Shown here one piece after another: positions 13,003 to 25,316 of a stretch of DNA of 64,000 nt. The stretch comes from Pholis gunnellus. Taxonomy: Eukaryota; Chordata; Actinopteri; Perciformes; Pholidae. Under the pieces are notes generated by a model. It had not been told where the DNA came from, ran no database searches, and saw nothing but the letters and a program-made list of their open reading frames with translations. Positions within the stretch are counted from its first letter, which is position 1; each line of letters starts with the position of its first letter. Both the position numbers and the translations under genes were made by a program. Location of the stretch: contig OU342811.1 of NCBI GenBank assembly GCA_910591455.2, positions 7,234,947 through 7,298,946 on the forward strand, given 5' to 3'.

Positions 13003-13622
13003 AAATCATGCTTAAGTCATGTCTATCTTCAAGATGAGATAAGAATGTTACTATCCAGACATGTGTACATGAAAATAATGTAGCTATACTACAGTTGATG
13101 GTAGTCTACTCTCAGGTCTTGAACTTCATCACCCTCACTGAATGTACCCTTATTACCTGAGGGCTTATCTCCATTATTACTGTAAGACACAAGATCAACA
13201 AGTTACTGTATATAATCATAGAGACCATCAGCGTTTTCTTTCTTTCCATATAAGAGTCACATCTTTCAGCTACAAACTTGCGGCAAAGTATGTAAAGTTC
13301 CTGAACTGCATTGTTGGGGTCGATTGGCTCAAATATTGACTGAAGTTCAGTTATGTCCTCTCAAAGGGCACTCACATTCAGGAACGCCAATCCCGGCATC
13401 CTTGTCTTCTCCATCATGGTCAGCAGCAATTTTAACAACCGACTCCTGAAAATCATGAGGCTTTGAACCAGTTCTTTATGGTCCCTTTTCCTCCATGGTG
13501 AGGGAGGCACCAGCTGCTATGTGCACTCAAGACATGGAATAAATGAGCGGGTCCTATGAACAAGTTACAGTAGAATAAAGTAATATACTGAATCATTTTA
13601 TTATTCTATCACTGTATAGAAA
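13003..13622. other. unique sequence, nothing recognised
   Basis: No repeat ends or coding signal seen. Confidence 0.35.
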
Positions 13623-13880
13623 TGTCACGATTAGGCTTTGCCTCTGTGTTCTTTGTCTTTGTGTAGCTCCACACCCTCACTCTACCTGTCTGCCACTCTC
13701 TTCACCTGCCCCTGATCAGCTAATCAAGCACTCCCTCCTCATTAGCACAACTCCCCTCACCTGTTCCAGCCACTATTTAGACCCCTGTCACACACTCACT
13801 CGCTGCCAGATCCTTGTAATGTCTACCCGCCCGTTCGGCTTGTCCTGTTCCTGGGCTCCCTCCCTGGAACTACACAAAAG
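13623..13880 (+). mobile_element. possible LTR-retrotransposon LTR fragment
   Basis: It begins TGTCACGATT and continues as pyrimidine-rich sequence with many CACCTG, CTCATTAGCAC and CACTATTTAGACCCCTGTC phrases. These resemble the U3 region of fish Ty3/gypsy-type LTRs that begin TGTCACG. Neither a polyadenylation signal nor a CA terminus, second LTR or target duplication can be identified, so it is at most a partial solo LTR. Confidence 0.35.
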
Positions 13881-14457
13881 AAGACATGTGAAGCTATAGA
13901 TCCGTAGAGACCATGTCCCACCTGCTGAAATGTGCCAATGGTGGGATCCCCTGGTGTAGCCCGGAAGACCCTATGGACGTGAAATACGAAGATAATGCCA
14001 GAGGCACTGAATCCATATGAACGAAAAGAAAAAGATGTTTATAAATAGTGTGTGCATGTGAAAGACCCATCAACCTGTCCCTTTTAAGCATGCAGCAGCC
14101 ATACTGAACTGGCACTGCAAGGTGTGGCACAAAGTGAGTTAATGGAAATATTGCACTTTACCTCAGATTATGAACACTTTTACCAGATTATGTTTCCCTG
14201 GTTGGCGCAACTAACAGAAAATACGAATCTCGCTATATGTACATTTTCCACTCCCCGGTCTACTTTGACCCAGAAATTTACATAGTTGACCAAAGGTCTG
14301 TCAAAGACATACTCATCCATCTAGTGTCATAGTAGAAGCTAATTTTCCAAAGACTATGCTTTTTCTATGAATTCACCACTTCATGTCTTTGCGTTGCCTC
14401 TAGAAAGAAGCCGTTGGCTGTTAACCTAGGGTTGTTGGTCAAAGTGTAATGGGCATT
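13881..14457. other. unique sequence, nothing recognised
   Basis: No repeat ends or coding signal seen. Confidence 0.35.
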
Positions 14458-14568
14458 AAAGCTGTAAGCAGCGATGAACGGGCCCTCGCATGTCGGGGGT
14501 ACTAGCGGGCGCCCGCTTACGCAGCCAAGAATGTCTGCGCCCATCGGACAGCTTCAATGCCCAAGAGT

Positions 14569-14600
<32 letters not shown>

Positions 14601-14720
14601 CGAATCTCCACTGATGGAGCTATAAAGTTTTTACGCAGGATTGAAACTTTTTTGCACAGTTTTGCAATGCAGGGCACAGAGATTTTTGTCTGCAACGTCT
14701 CAGCCAACTGCTGTTTCTCA
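14458..14720. repeat. possible dispersed repeat with internal (TA)n
   Basis: GCTGTAAGCAGCGATGAACG, then GGCCCTCGCATGTC, CATCGGACAGCTTC and a TA tract at 14572-14600 followed by CTCCACTGATGGAGC, matches a high-copy fish repeat from memory. A 157-codon frame runs through it (14490-14963), but it includes Ile-Tyr repeats from the TA tract and lacks any domain. I do not regard it as a gene. Confidence 0.42.
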
Positions 14721-16895
14721 ACTTCAAACCTAGGACGTCCTCTCAGACCAATTACTGATCCCACTGTTGCATCTCCTGAAGAGCTTGGATTATTCCTTGG
14801 GGTATGTCAACATGTCCCTCAGGAGGTACAGCTCCTGGCAACACACAAACTCCATGATATTCAGGTCAAGTGGTGTTTGAATGAGCGCAAGTTCCGATTT
14901 TTAGAGAGATTTTTTCCAGGATCTCTGGTCTCAGAATATGCGGTGGAGAACAAGTATACTTGAGGAAATGGCAAACCGCAGACATATATTTACTACTTTT
15001 AAATGTCTGTATACAGTTAGGTCACTATGCAAATTACTATAAATGTAATTCTTAGAATTATTCTATCTAATATCATATATCAAAACTGAATAATTTAGAT
15101 ACACCGTGAACCAAAGTTGAGCCTTGAAGAAGCGTCTTTGAATAGTAAAAGTGTTGTGAAAGTAAAGTTGTTAACCGGACATTTTTCAGGTAGCTTTCTA
15201 TTTTATAACACTGTGGGACCCAATATTTCCCTCTGATGACAGTTTGTTTATTCAGTTATGACAATATACCACAATAAGTATTCTCCTCTGAGACACTGTG
15301 GCCAACAGAAAGCTAGATTTGCAAATCAGAAAAACACAGTCAAAAATATGTTATTTTGCATTGGAATACTGGAAGTTAGAAACATTGACCACACTGCGAT
15401 GCTATAGCTTTCACCGTTACATTAGCTAGCTAATGCCTTGTCTATTAATTCACATAATTAAAGTAGTAAAATGAAATAGTTACCTGAGGCATTTCCAGTT
15501 ATTCTCAGGAAGCATTGAGACGGATACAGTATTTCTTTGTCCTTTCTTGTTTACTTGCAACCAGAGCTTCCAAGTGGCACAAAGAGATTTAGAAAGGACA
15601 GATTTTATTACATCTATATTTATATTTTATCCGTATATTTGAATTTGCCCTTCTTTACATCTAAGATTCTCTTTTTTGACTTAAGTGTTTTTTTCAGAGA
15701 TTAGTCGGGTCATCTGTTGTAATTCAATTACCATGGAGAGAAAACTACAAACATTGACCTTTTTGACCTCTGAGATGAGCTCTTCGTACTATCATGAAAA
15801 CTACATTCATTATGAAATCCTCGACCCAAAAACCACATACTTATTAAGATTGTAGGTCAAAACGATGAAAAGGTCATTTCCAACATGGTGGCCAGTTTTT
15901 GGGATTTGGTGCTCTCACTGAGTTTGCCCCCATTTTGGGGGGGGGGGGGGGGGGGGGACAGACATGGGAGCTCAATTAGTATTTTCACCTTCACAGATGA
16001 CACATCCACAAAAGAACCTCCGCTTTCCACGGTCACAGAATTGCTGGATATGACAGAGCTAAAGAGAGAGTCACTGTTGGCTGTGCCTCAGTCTGTGAAT
16101 CTCCGCAGGGCATGTAAGCGTCACACGAAACCAATCACTTTGTATATGAGATCAGTAGGAAGCTAATAATATGTACACGCTATGTGTCAGTGCTTCAGAC
16201 AGTCCTCCACCGTGGGCGTCCCCAAACTTTGTCATCCACTTCCAGCAAACAACTAAAAACAAATACACTTCATAAGTCTGCCAAGGAGGGTCATCTAGTT
16301 TGCTGTTCCAGTTTTTGTTGAGTGCTCACCATGATGGATAGACAGCAGCATCAGGACAGCAGCAGTCTTTTTGTCCCCCCTGACAAAGTCAAGTGAGAGC
16401 TGTGGATCTGCGCTGGCTCCTCTGTCTGTCACCGACTGAAGCAAAATATCTAGGACACCACCAATCAGATTCTTTTATTCATCAAATTGCTCTGATTGAA
16501 CAAACAAGTGCACCATAACAATTTGTTGCCTGCCCTGAATGTCTCCGAGGTAACACAATTTCCACTTCTTGGCCCATTACCACTCTGCATCATTTGTGGG
16601 GCAACATGTGCACTTGTTTGTGGTTGCTGTGCTTGTTTAGTCCAGCTGCTCCCACTGTCTCTTCTCCTGCTGGTTTGCTTCCCTGGAAGTCACTGACTGC
16701 CGTTGTTTCCAGACGTCCAAACAAACAGAAGCTCAGACAAACACACTGCTGCACTTGATGAAAGTAATCATTCATTTTTTACCTCTATCCAACACCTCCC
16801 TCTGTCTGTCTGTCGGTGACCAACATTTCTCTCAAACTTGACTTCTCTTACACACTTTGAGCGGTAATATGTTGACATGAACGTTACAAAGTGCA
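14721..16895. other. unique sequence with a poly-G run
   Basis: A run of 21 G lies at 15937-15957. Otherwise this is AT-rich unique sequence without a recognised gene or repeat. Confidence 0.4.
15937..15957. repeat. poly-G run (21 G)
   Basis: Uninterrupted G homopolymer. It may form a G-quadruplex and is a likely site of length error in the assembly. Confidence 0.97.
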
Positions 16896-17415
16896 AAATA
16901 ATCAATAAGACAATCAAAAGAAAATTAACTGACAAACCATTTTAATAATCAATGGACTGCTTGAGTCATTTATCAAGCAAACGTGCCTTAACATGTCTTC
17001 TAGAATTGATGTATGTTAAATTGGTTAAGCCAATTATGTTTTGAGGGAAAACTGTTGCCTTCATTTTGTTCCCATGGCAACGTTTCTTTCTAGTAAAGGA
17101 AACTGAAGGATGCTGAAGGAAAAGAGACATGTTAGTGAACGTGTTGCCGATACGTTTACTGTCAATATTTTGCTGCTTGGCAGATCCGTTAATTAACGCC
17201 ATTTCAACATGATGCTGATTTTGAAATGCCACATATGTTGTTGTCAACTGAATCATTTAGTTCTGAACTGTTGGTTTGACTAAAACTGCAATTTGTAGGT
17301 TTTGGGAATATGTGATAGGTATTTTTCTCTTTTTTTCACTGTTACATTTCCAAGACTAAACTATGAAAGAATTAATTAATTGATGAATCAGTAATCAGTT
17401 GCAGCCCTACCATTG
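16896..17415 (-). mobile_element. hAT-like MITE interrupted by about 275 bp
   Basis: The left part (about 16915-16986: AAAATTAACTGACAAACC, then TTGAGTCATTTATCAAGC) and the right part (about 17265-17415: GAACTGTTGGTTTGACTAAA through AGTTGCAGCCCTAC) are the two halves of a very common fish MITE. That MITE ends in GTAGGGCTGCAACT and contains alternating ATTAATCGATTAAT motifs. Between them is unrelated sequence (about 16987-17264), either an insertion or a replacement. The outer left inverted end is missing. A related copy in the opposite orientation lies at 62196-62510. Confidence 0.62.
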
Positions 17416-19783
17416 AGTTGTTTCTTTTCAATTTAAACTGGAATGACTAACTGAGGTCTGAAGTGGACAAAAACCTTCCACATTCAGTTATTGCAGGTTC
17501 ACCTCATGACAGCAGGAAAAGAAAACATTAGTATAGTCCTTCAATAGTGAAGGCTGCTGTCTCCTGAATACGTATGAATACGTAAAACTTGTCTCATTCT
17601 GTGTTTCCTGCAGGAAAAAGCAGCGGTTGGTAAAACACAGTCATTGTGCACTTTTGCAGTTTATTGATAGAGTGTTTACTGTGTAGGGAACTGTGCAAAT
17701 GATTTCTATCCTTTAAACAAATAGTGCTTTTCACCCTCGCAAGGCACTGAAGGTACCATAACCAATCACAAGCCTTCACTAGTGAACACATTCATTTCAG
17801 TCCACTGAAGGCGCTGAAGCAAACACACTGCAGTCGAAGGTCATGGGAAGTCAATAACAAGTAGATGCCTCATTTATCCCTTTCAGTTACAGAGTGGATA
17901 CACACAGGCACAGTAATGGAAAGACGGGTTATGTAGAATATTAATTTGATGATACATTTATACAGGTCTGACACTTCTCAATTTGTGACAGTGTTACTCA
18001 AGGCCATCACTGAAGGCGTCAGTCTGCCTCTGTAATCCTGTCCCCAAAATGTCACTGTGTGCATACTTACAAGGATGTTTGGAAAAATGAAAAGATCACA
18101 GTGGAGGGAGGCGGGTGTCTCAGATTGCTGCATTTGAAGCCGGGAAGAGAGTAATGAGCAAAAATAAATAGTGAATTAAAACATGACATCTTCCTCTACA
18201 CTCTGATTAAAACAAAGCAATGCTATATTTAAGAGGGGGTTATGATTGTACCCACATACTTAAATACTAAAACCAGATGCTCTGCGTAGAATAAAACAGT
18301 TCCTCTTTTCATCACGGGGCTGATAGCTCATGCAAATTGCAAAGAAAATAATGTCTTTTAAGTTATCATTCCCAGACAGTTATTGTTTGCATCAAAAAGC
18401 CCATCCTAAATCTGGTGACACTGATGATGGCTGCCTGCTGAAACAGCTGCGCTCTCACTGGAACGGAATAACTAGAATAAAAATAATCTGCCATGTGCAC
18501 CATTTTATATGTATGTCCTCATTTACATCTGAAGATGAAAGAGCTGACTACCTGATTATAAAGCACTATTTAGTGGCTATTCTATTGATAAAACTGTCTG
18601 CGTGGATCACAAGATCAAATTGATTTTGTTATTATTAAAATGTTTGGTTGAGTACATGTTTTATTCTCATGAAATATGTGTCTGTTCATTTGGAGGCTGC
18701 AAGCGGAGACGTCTATATCAGACGCCGTCGGACTCTTTTTCTAATTGTGTGAGATGGCTGTTCAGCTTCTTCAAGGCTTATTGCTTGGCAGAGATCTCAA
18801 GATGATGTATTGTGTTTAAGAATAGCCTTTAGCTTGTAATGTGTGTGCCGCACACACACCTGTATGAATATACAACAATTGCCGGTTGTTGGGCTGACAA
18901 TGGAAAATTCCTCCCAACCATATTTCACATCCACAAAATCACAACACATGTAAGGGCCTTGTTTGTTTCCAAATTGACTATGAGAGCATTCGTAATTTCC
19001 CCCATAATACCTGCTTTTGTGCTAGAAGAACCATGTGCTCCTTTTGCATTTGGCCTACTTTTAATATGAATTTCTTTTAAAATCCAAAGACCAATCTAAA
19101 GCCTCGTGTATATTTAAATGTCATCTACATCATGACATTATAACCCTATCCAAAAGTTTCACCACTCAATTAGAAAAGGTCACTAGAGCACTGATCCAGG
19201 TCTCATTTAGTTTCCATTCAAGCATGTGTCAATTTTGCACTTACTCTCTCCTTTCTATTTCCCTCAGTATTTATTTTCATTAAAAAGGTGCAAAATGTTA
19301 CTGTAATATGTCATTCCAGCCAGGAGTTGAATGGCAGAGATGTCATATTAATATTAGCAGGTACACCCTAAACATGTAAGGTTTTGTAGTAGGATTTTGG
19401 ATTGCAGAAAGCAGCCTGAAATGCGCAGTTTAAACCTCAATGAATTTTTGAAAAATAGTTTTAACTTAAGGCTACATCTGAAGAACAGGCAGTGTTTGAA
19501 GCAACAGTGGGAGCCCGTTGGTGGATTTGGAGGAAGGTATCACACAGACTTGCGTCCTGCACGCAGCCACTGTGATTCCCCTGAGTATTGAAAGGTTTGA
19601 GCAATTTGTTTCTGTGAAGCATGCTGGCTGTTGTCCTTTGTTAGTTGAACTGTATGTTTGCTGATTTTCTTCACAGATTAACGCGTTAGTTTCTTCAATG
19701 TTTGCCAGGATATTGATTATTGTTTTGGCTTACTAGTTTGGGACTGCAGCATTCTGTGTGACAGAGTAGTTGAAAGCATTTCA
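17416..19783. other. unique sequence; possible conserved non-coding element at 18320-19060
   Basis: No repeat is recognised. The part 18320-19060 contains an octamer-like ATGCAAATT (18330) and stays free of stops in long plus-strand stretches. It also has the balanced composition often seen in vertebrate enhancers. This is an impression only, since conservation cannot be measured here. Confidence 0.25.
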
Positions 19784-20132
19784 ATTCAATCCAATTTTAT
19801 TTCTATAGCCTACTGTCACAAATCTAAATTTTGCCTCAGAGAGTTTTTCTATCTATACAATACACAAAGATCTTTGACCTTGGACCCCTCCCCCCAAAAA
19901 AAAAAAACAGGGAAAAACAAGGGAGCGCAACAGAGAAGGGCAATAGATGTGAACAGAGTGAACATAATAAAATACCAACATAATCAATCCATATGACAGC
20001 AGTAGTAGCAGTAATAGTAACAGAAATAATAATAGAAAAATAATTACTACTAACAATAACAGCAGCAGTGGAAATATTAGAATGACAATAAAAGCAGTAA
20101 TAGTAGCATTACAAGTAATAGAAATGTAACTC

Positions 20133-20190
<58 letters not shown>

Positions 20191-20310
20191 TGGTACCAGT
20201 GGGTGTGGGCCAGGGCTGCGGCAGCAGGCACATGGTCCAAATGTAACCACAATCCGTAGGAACCTGCAAGGAAAGACTGCACTAAGACTCCGGGGAAGAA
20301 GCCAAGTTAG
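19784..20310 (-). mobile_element. 3' tail of an L2-like LINE
   Basis: Read on the minus strand it ends in AATAAAATTGGATTGAATTG, the TTGAA-type tail of fish L2-like LINEs. Read on the plus strand it shows the familiar order of an abundant teleost repeat: CAATTTTATTTCTATAGCC, CACAAATCTAAATTTTGCCT, CAGGGAAAAACAAGGGAGCG, GGGCAATAGATGTGAACAGA, then an expanded (AAT)n block at 20133-20188 and GGCAGCAGGCACATGGTCCA. It lies downstream (in minus-strand terms) of the reverse transcriptase fragment at 20638-20805, so the two probably belong to one decayed insertion. Confidence 0.75.
20133..20188. repeat. (ATA)n microsatellite
   Basis: About 18 tandem AAT/ATA trinucleotides, expanded within a LINE 3' tail. 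The poly-Ile frame on the minus strand is an artefact. Confidence 0.97.
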
Positions 20311-20637
20311 GAAGATGCAGTAAAGTTACTGTAAGGAACTTTTAATTTATTAAGAAAACGGTCTCAAATTAATACTGATGACTCTAACCTTCATAAGTAA
20401 ACATGACCATCAGCGAGAAGATTGGCTATTTCTATATAATTATTCCTAATGCTTGTCATCTGTGTCACCCTGTCGGATTTCGTGCAAAATCAGATGAAAT
20501 CATGCAGGTTCACCAGAAACTCCTTTAGCTCGGACTCCAGCAGAACCTCCTGCAGCAACCAGACTACCGCGGACAGACACAGAGAGCGCTTCGCTGCAGC
20601 CTTTGACCTGCCGTCGCAGGTCATCCAAGTTGTTATG

Positions 20638-20805
20638 GTCCTTAAGGCATGCTTGAAGTTTAGCTACCTGGTTGGTTTCATCTGGCTTGATCGATAGATA
20701 GAATTGGGTATCATCTGCAAAACAGTGAAAGTTTATGGAGTGTTTTCTATAATACTGCCTAAAGAAAGCTACAAGGTAAATAGAATTGATCCAAACACAG
20801 AACCG
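20638..20805 (-). pseudogene. L2-like LINE reverse transcriptase fragment (FADD motif)
   Basis: The minus strand encodes HCFADDTQFYLSIKPDET followed by NQVAKLQACLKD. This matches the catalytic block of fish L2-like LINE reverse transcriptases (usual form HCYADDTQLYLS), with Phe replacing Tyr before the two catalytic aspartates. In another frame just upstream is GSVFGSILFTL, a stop, and LSLGSII. It corresponds to the family's GSVLGPILFTLYMLPLGSII, so at least one frameshift and one nonsense change separate the halves. After LKD a further frameshift leads into ITTWMT and then unrelated sequence. It is dead, probably 5'-truncated, and paired with the 3' tail at 19784-20310. Confidence 0.82.
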
Positions 20806-22028
20806 TATGAAGGTTTTGGACACTACTTGGGTCACTTTCTCTGTGCCGTTAATTATGCGACTGCTGTCGCACAATTTAAACATGCCAAATACATGTTGGT
20901 TGGTGGATCATTCATAATAAATACCGCCATTCATTTTTGGAATAAAAACATATTGTAAGCTATTTTGTTGAGTTCTTTTTTATCAAAATGCTCTGAGTGG
21001 ATTTCAATTTACCTCGTAAGCAGTGATGTTGCATATAAAGTATGTCTAGGGCTTTTATTGTGAAATGGAAGGAGTAAAGCTGTTGTCAATGTGGGGGCAA
21101 TTAATCTATTTTCCCAGATGAATAAACAAATACAAAGTACTGTGTGTCCGTTTGTGTTGGGATGAGCTGCTCTGCTCACATTAAATATAGTATTTGTGCA
21201 CAACAACTCATGGATGTGTCTCTATTTCACTCTCTCTCTCCTCTCGTCTGTTTGCCATTTTTTCCTTCAGAGCAATGCATGATGGTATAGTGCTCGGTTA
21301 GTTTCACTACAAAATGGCGAACACACTATTTACTCCACTATATTGAGTAATTTTGAACACAGCCTCTGTGCATTTTCAACATGGCTGGTCATTCTTTAGA
21401 GTCTACCAGTGATAAGTTATCTTTTTCACTATTTTTATAGCTTTATTGGAGCTGTAAATTAATGAATGTCTAAGTTTAAGATAGACATATTGTGATCAAA
21501 GTAAAACTTGTCACAAACACCTACATACTATTGGTAAAAACTGCAGCAGGCAGTGTTCCCATGTTCTTAACCAACTCGGCAGGTGTTGAATCTAATTCTG
21601 ATACTCCTATACAATGAAACAATCACTCTGACCAACACAAAGCAGAGTGTTTGCAGGGATACTGACAGCAGGTCTAGGCACTGCTGTAATTTTCATTCAT
21701 ATTCAGAGTGGGCGATGCAAACGAGAGAAGTGGAATGTATGTAAATTGGAGGGTGATTAATCATCACCAGTTGGATTGTTCATCTTGTGCTTTTTTTAAA
21801 CAGCTGTGCCAATCAAAATGACATATGATGGAAATGGCTCCAAATGGAGGGAGAGTGCAGATTTGCCTCACGCAAATGAGTCAATGTTGTGAGGGCTCCG
21901 ATTGGCCCGACACAAGAGCAGGTGATGTACCTGAATCTGTGTATGGAGATTTGGTAACCACCTATGAAAATGCATGCTTTTTATTTAAAAATAAATGTTT
22001 TTGTTAACTTGTCGGTTTATCTATTTTC
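20806..22028. other. unique sequence, nothing recognised
   Basis: No repeat ends, RNA or coding domain seen. Confidence 0.35.
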
Positions 22029-22215
22029 TAGTCAAGTCAATTTTAATTATATGAACCATTCTCACAAATTTGCATGCGACATCCTCCAACAAAATTGAAG
22101 AAACCTCAGGAAGAGCACCTGAGGAGGGACAGACATGAAATAGATGTTGTGTGTGCAGAGTAACAAACATAATACAATTACAGTAGAGACAATACAAATA
22201 AAATACAATATACAT
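22029..22215 (-). mobile_element. second L2-like LINE 3' end fragment
   Basis: The plus strand reads TCAAGTCAATTTTAATTATA, GCATGCGACATCCTCC, AAACCTCAGGAAGAGCACCT, then TAGATGTTGTGTGTGCAGAG and ACAGTAGAGACAATACAA. This is the same teleost repeat family order as at 19784-20310 and supports a minus-strand LINE 3' tail ending in a TTGACTTGA-type repeat. Parts of the consensus are missing between the blocks. Confidence 0.72.
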
Positions 22216-22241
22216 ATAATGTTAATTAGTCATATAGAATG

Positions 22242-22243
<2 letters not shown>

Positions 22244-22310
<67 letters not shown>
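22244..22310. repeat. (TA)n microsatellite
   Basis: About 33 perfect AT dinucleotides, immediately beyond the LINE fragment. Confidence 0.98.
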
Positions 22311-22314
<4 letters not shown>

Positions 22315-22950
22315 AATGGTATATTATATTAATACATGACATGTATTTTAACAGTCTGAAATAAAAATATTTCACATTATTTTATTCAGTGGTAGTTCAA
22401 TTTTCTATCTGTCAGTTGGTCCTTTCAGCTATATATAACTATCACATCTATCAGTGTAAATAATGAGAACTAGTTTGTGTGGAACCTGTTTTAATCTAGT
22501 GATGCAACCGTCTCAATGCTTACATCATAACTCTGCCATGTTCACTGAGTAAGCGCTCAGTCTTTTCAGATATTTCTGTTGACATGGAAATTATAGTGAA
22601 CATTTAATCCCTCAGCACAGATGCCTACATTTAAATAAATGTAAATGTATGGTTATGTCGACATGATAAGCACATCATTGCATGAACTGGTCTTTAAAAA
22701 TGCATGTAACAGTCTGAGGAAATATGAAAATGTAGTTTATGCATATTCAATTGGACAGGTTCTTAAAAGATTCATTACGCAAAAGCTAATGGGCTCTGAA
22801 AACTGTAACAGTTTTTGGATCCTAGCTTCATAGAAGCATCCCTGCAGAACATCTAATTTTGATAGTGTACCCACCACAAATTAACGCTCAGGGGGTGACA
22901 ACTGTCAGCTATTTATTAGAAAGAGGTAGCGTATGTGTTTGAATGTACAT
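22311..22950. other. unique sequence, nothing recognised
   Basis: AT-rich with short frames only. Confidence 0.35.
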
Positions 22951-23566
22951 ATATACACTGCGTTCAAAGGTTTTGGGGTCACCTACACAAAAGCTTGATT
23001 CGTTACAGTCAGATGGTGACTCTAAATTTGTATTTTCTTTCATGCTTTTAGGTAGTAGAAACTCGTCTTTACAAATAGATGTTACTTTGTATGAAGGGTT
23101 TGCAACAAAAGTACATGGAGCACAAAACACTTTACAGTGGTTCAACCAGACTGACTAATGAAAGGGCATTGGTAAAAGAAACTGGAAGCTTTGCATCAAC
23201 ATTTGAGCAGATCCCAGATCCCAATCTTTTTCAGTGTGAAGTGAACAATAATGCGTATTAACCAGTTGGAATAACAACATATTACACATTCAATAGAAAT
23301 AGAAGGTCAGTCTAGGGTTAGCACCATTGGTATTGTATAACCGAATAAGAGCTTAACATACTTTGGACTGACAAATCACAGTTTAACTCCTCAATCTAAA
23401 ACGTTTTATCCAGGGTATTTAGAGCCCAACTTCACCGTTGTTCTTTTTAATAATGATCGAGGGTCACTCATGCTTTTCTGGACCGGAAAACAAAACAAAC
23501 AAAAAAACAGAAATATTAAATTAACATTTGATCGGCAGTGAGTGTGTGAACTTTTGAAGGATGATC
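22951..23566. mobile_element. decayed Tc1/mariner-like element
   Basis: The left end TATACACTGCGTTCAAAGGT plus TTTGGGGTCACCT closely matches a fish Tc1-like tip of the form 'ACACTACCGTTCAAAAGTTTGGGGTCAC'. A weak inverse, GTGAACTTTTGAAGGATG, near 23547-23564 may be the right end. The interior has no transposase motif. The left end is convincing, while the right border is tentative. Confidence 0.45.
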
Positions 23567-25308
23567 GATACTTGTAATAGTCATAATTCTTTTAAAAAGT
23601 ACACGATCACAATCCACCAGAACAACCTATTACCAGGTGGTATTTTAAATTTTCTCAAGGATTTAGGATTTGGTATTTCAATGACATTTTGCTCATTAAA
23701 TACGTTTCAAAATCTACCAGGTGACTATTTGAGATTGTCATCCTGAGATAACAATTCAATAGCGTTATGTTAAGATGTGGAATATTATTTTGTTAAGATC
23801 ACTATTCAAATTAAATAATAACCCATAAATAGCAGGCTGCTTTTAGTATACTTCATAGGATTATTCTACTGCATCTTGTCTGTATTTTTATTTGCTATAG
23901 ATTAAGAAGCATTTTCTTGGTGTGTTTTATGCACGTTTGGAATCCTGATGGGATAAATAACAAACAAACAAATATCCGTCTACCAAAATTGAAAACTGAA
24001 TACCTACCCAACAAAACAAATATATTTGGGTCCAGCCCTAGATTTTTAAGCTTTTATTGACACAACAATGTGGGTTGTGTTATGAAGCTATAACACACCA
24101 TTCAGTAATAGCTACGACCCTGAAATGGGATAATATTGGTATTAGAATAATATTGGTCTCATTCTTATACCAACCCGTCTGTCTTTTGAAAAAATTAAAC
24201 TGTGAATAAAACATTTGAAATGTTGCTGAGCATAATATCAGTTGACTGTTTCCTTGAATGGGACTGCATACTTGGAGATTTATGACTCCCACTGTCCCCT
24301 TGAAGTCTGTATAATAGTAATTGTGTACAGATTTGCATGTCATCGGCATGTCACTTCCCCAGGAATAATCTCCTGTATGCATGCTGTGATCTGGGAGAGT
24401 CTGACAGCTACAGCAAACCCTTCATTATTCACCCCACACATACAGTTTCATATTTATCTTTGTATATTCGCACCCTCCTAAAACCCTCCGACAGTCAGAC
24501 TGACAGCATGTCACAGCTAAACTTAAGATTCCTATGTATCTGAGGGTGTGAGTGGCTCAGATTCTGACAGAAATATATTTTGGATATGTTGTATACCGAA
24601 GCTTATGACGAGCGTGCTTTTCCATCAGCTCCATCAAATCAAACTCATCAAGAATGCTTGTAAGAATAAACACAATTTAGGTTGTCGAATACATCTTATT
24701 TGGCTCCTCGGAAACAATTATGTCCGTGGCACTGTAGTCCTGATATGATACACAAATAATGCAGAGTGGAAACTGGATCAGTACTATGCATAAAAAAGCA
24801 GGTTTTGCAGACAGGAGGAATAATATCACTACAAACTGAACATGCGCAAGCTAGCAATCAGCAGTGTCTCATTACAATATGAAAGAGGCATGTGAGCAAG
24901 ATGACTTAATGTGGTCTACATTAAAAGATAAAACCCCCTGCATGCAGGCAGACATGCAACAGTAACACAAACTGCTCTTCCAAGCTCAAGGAAGCGCATA
25001 CAAGTCTACATACTGTGCGACAGTGTGCTCTTTATCTTCTGAAACACAGTTTACGTAGACAGCTATTTAAAGCACTATCTGATATTTCTGTTCTTCTAAT
25101 GCATATTCTTATGCATCTTACGCCTTTATGCATATGCAGCAAACTTTACATGTAAATTAGGATCCAACTTGCATTCATTGCATGTTTGGTTTTGCGTCTT
25201 TTCTTCTACTGCAACATACATATCTGCTGTGGAAATAACTAGTCATCTGACACAACTGCCCGGCTGATTCTGATATTTATATTTGGTCAATACCTTTGCC
25301 AAATATTA
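23567..25308. other. unique sequence; possible conserved non-coding element at 24240-24480
   Basis: No repeat recognised. Several overlapping frames at 24240-24540 lack motifs. The stretch includes TTTGCATGTC and balanced composition like vertebrate non-coding conserved elements; this is an impression only. Confidence 0.22.
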
Positions 25309-25316
25309 GGCTTGGG
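25309..25316 (+). repeat. left 8-bp target site duplication GGCTTGGG
   Basis: Identical to 37585-37592, directly abutting the inverted end CAGAGATGGGCA. An 8-bp duplication is the hallmark of hAT-superfamily insertion. Confidence 0.88.

Noticed and set aside
14490..14963. 157-codon plus-strand frame
   Set aside because: Its N-terminal third comes from a dispersed repeat and a TA tract (Ile-Tyr repeats), and the rest has no recognisable domain.
19853..20269. 138-codon minus-strand frame with poly-Ile and poly-Leu
   Set aside because: It is the translation of an (AAT)n expansion and AGT/AAT-rich LINE tail, not a membrane protein.
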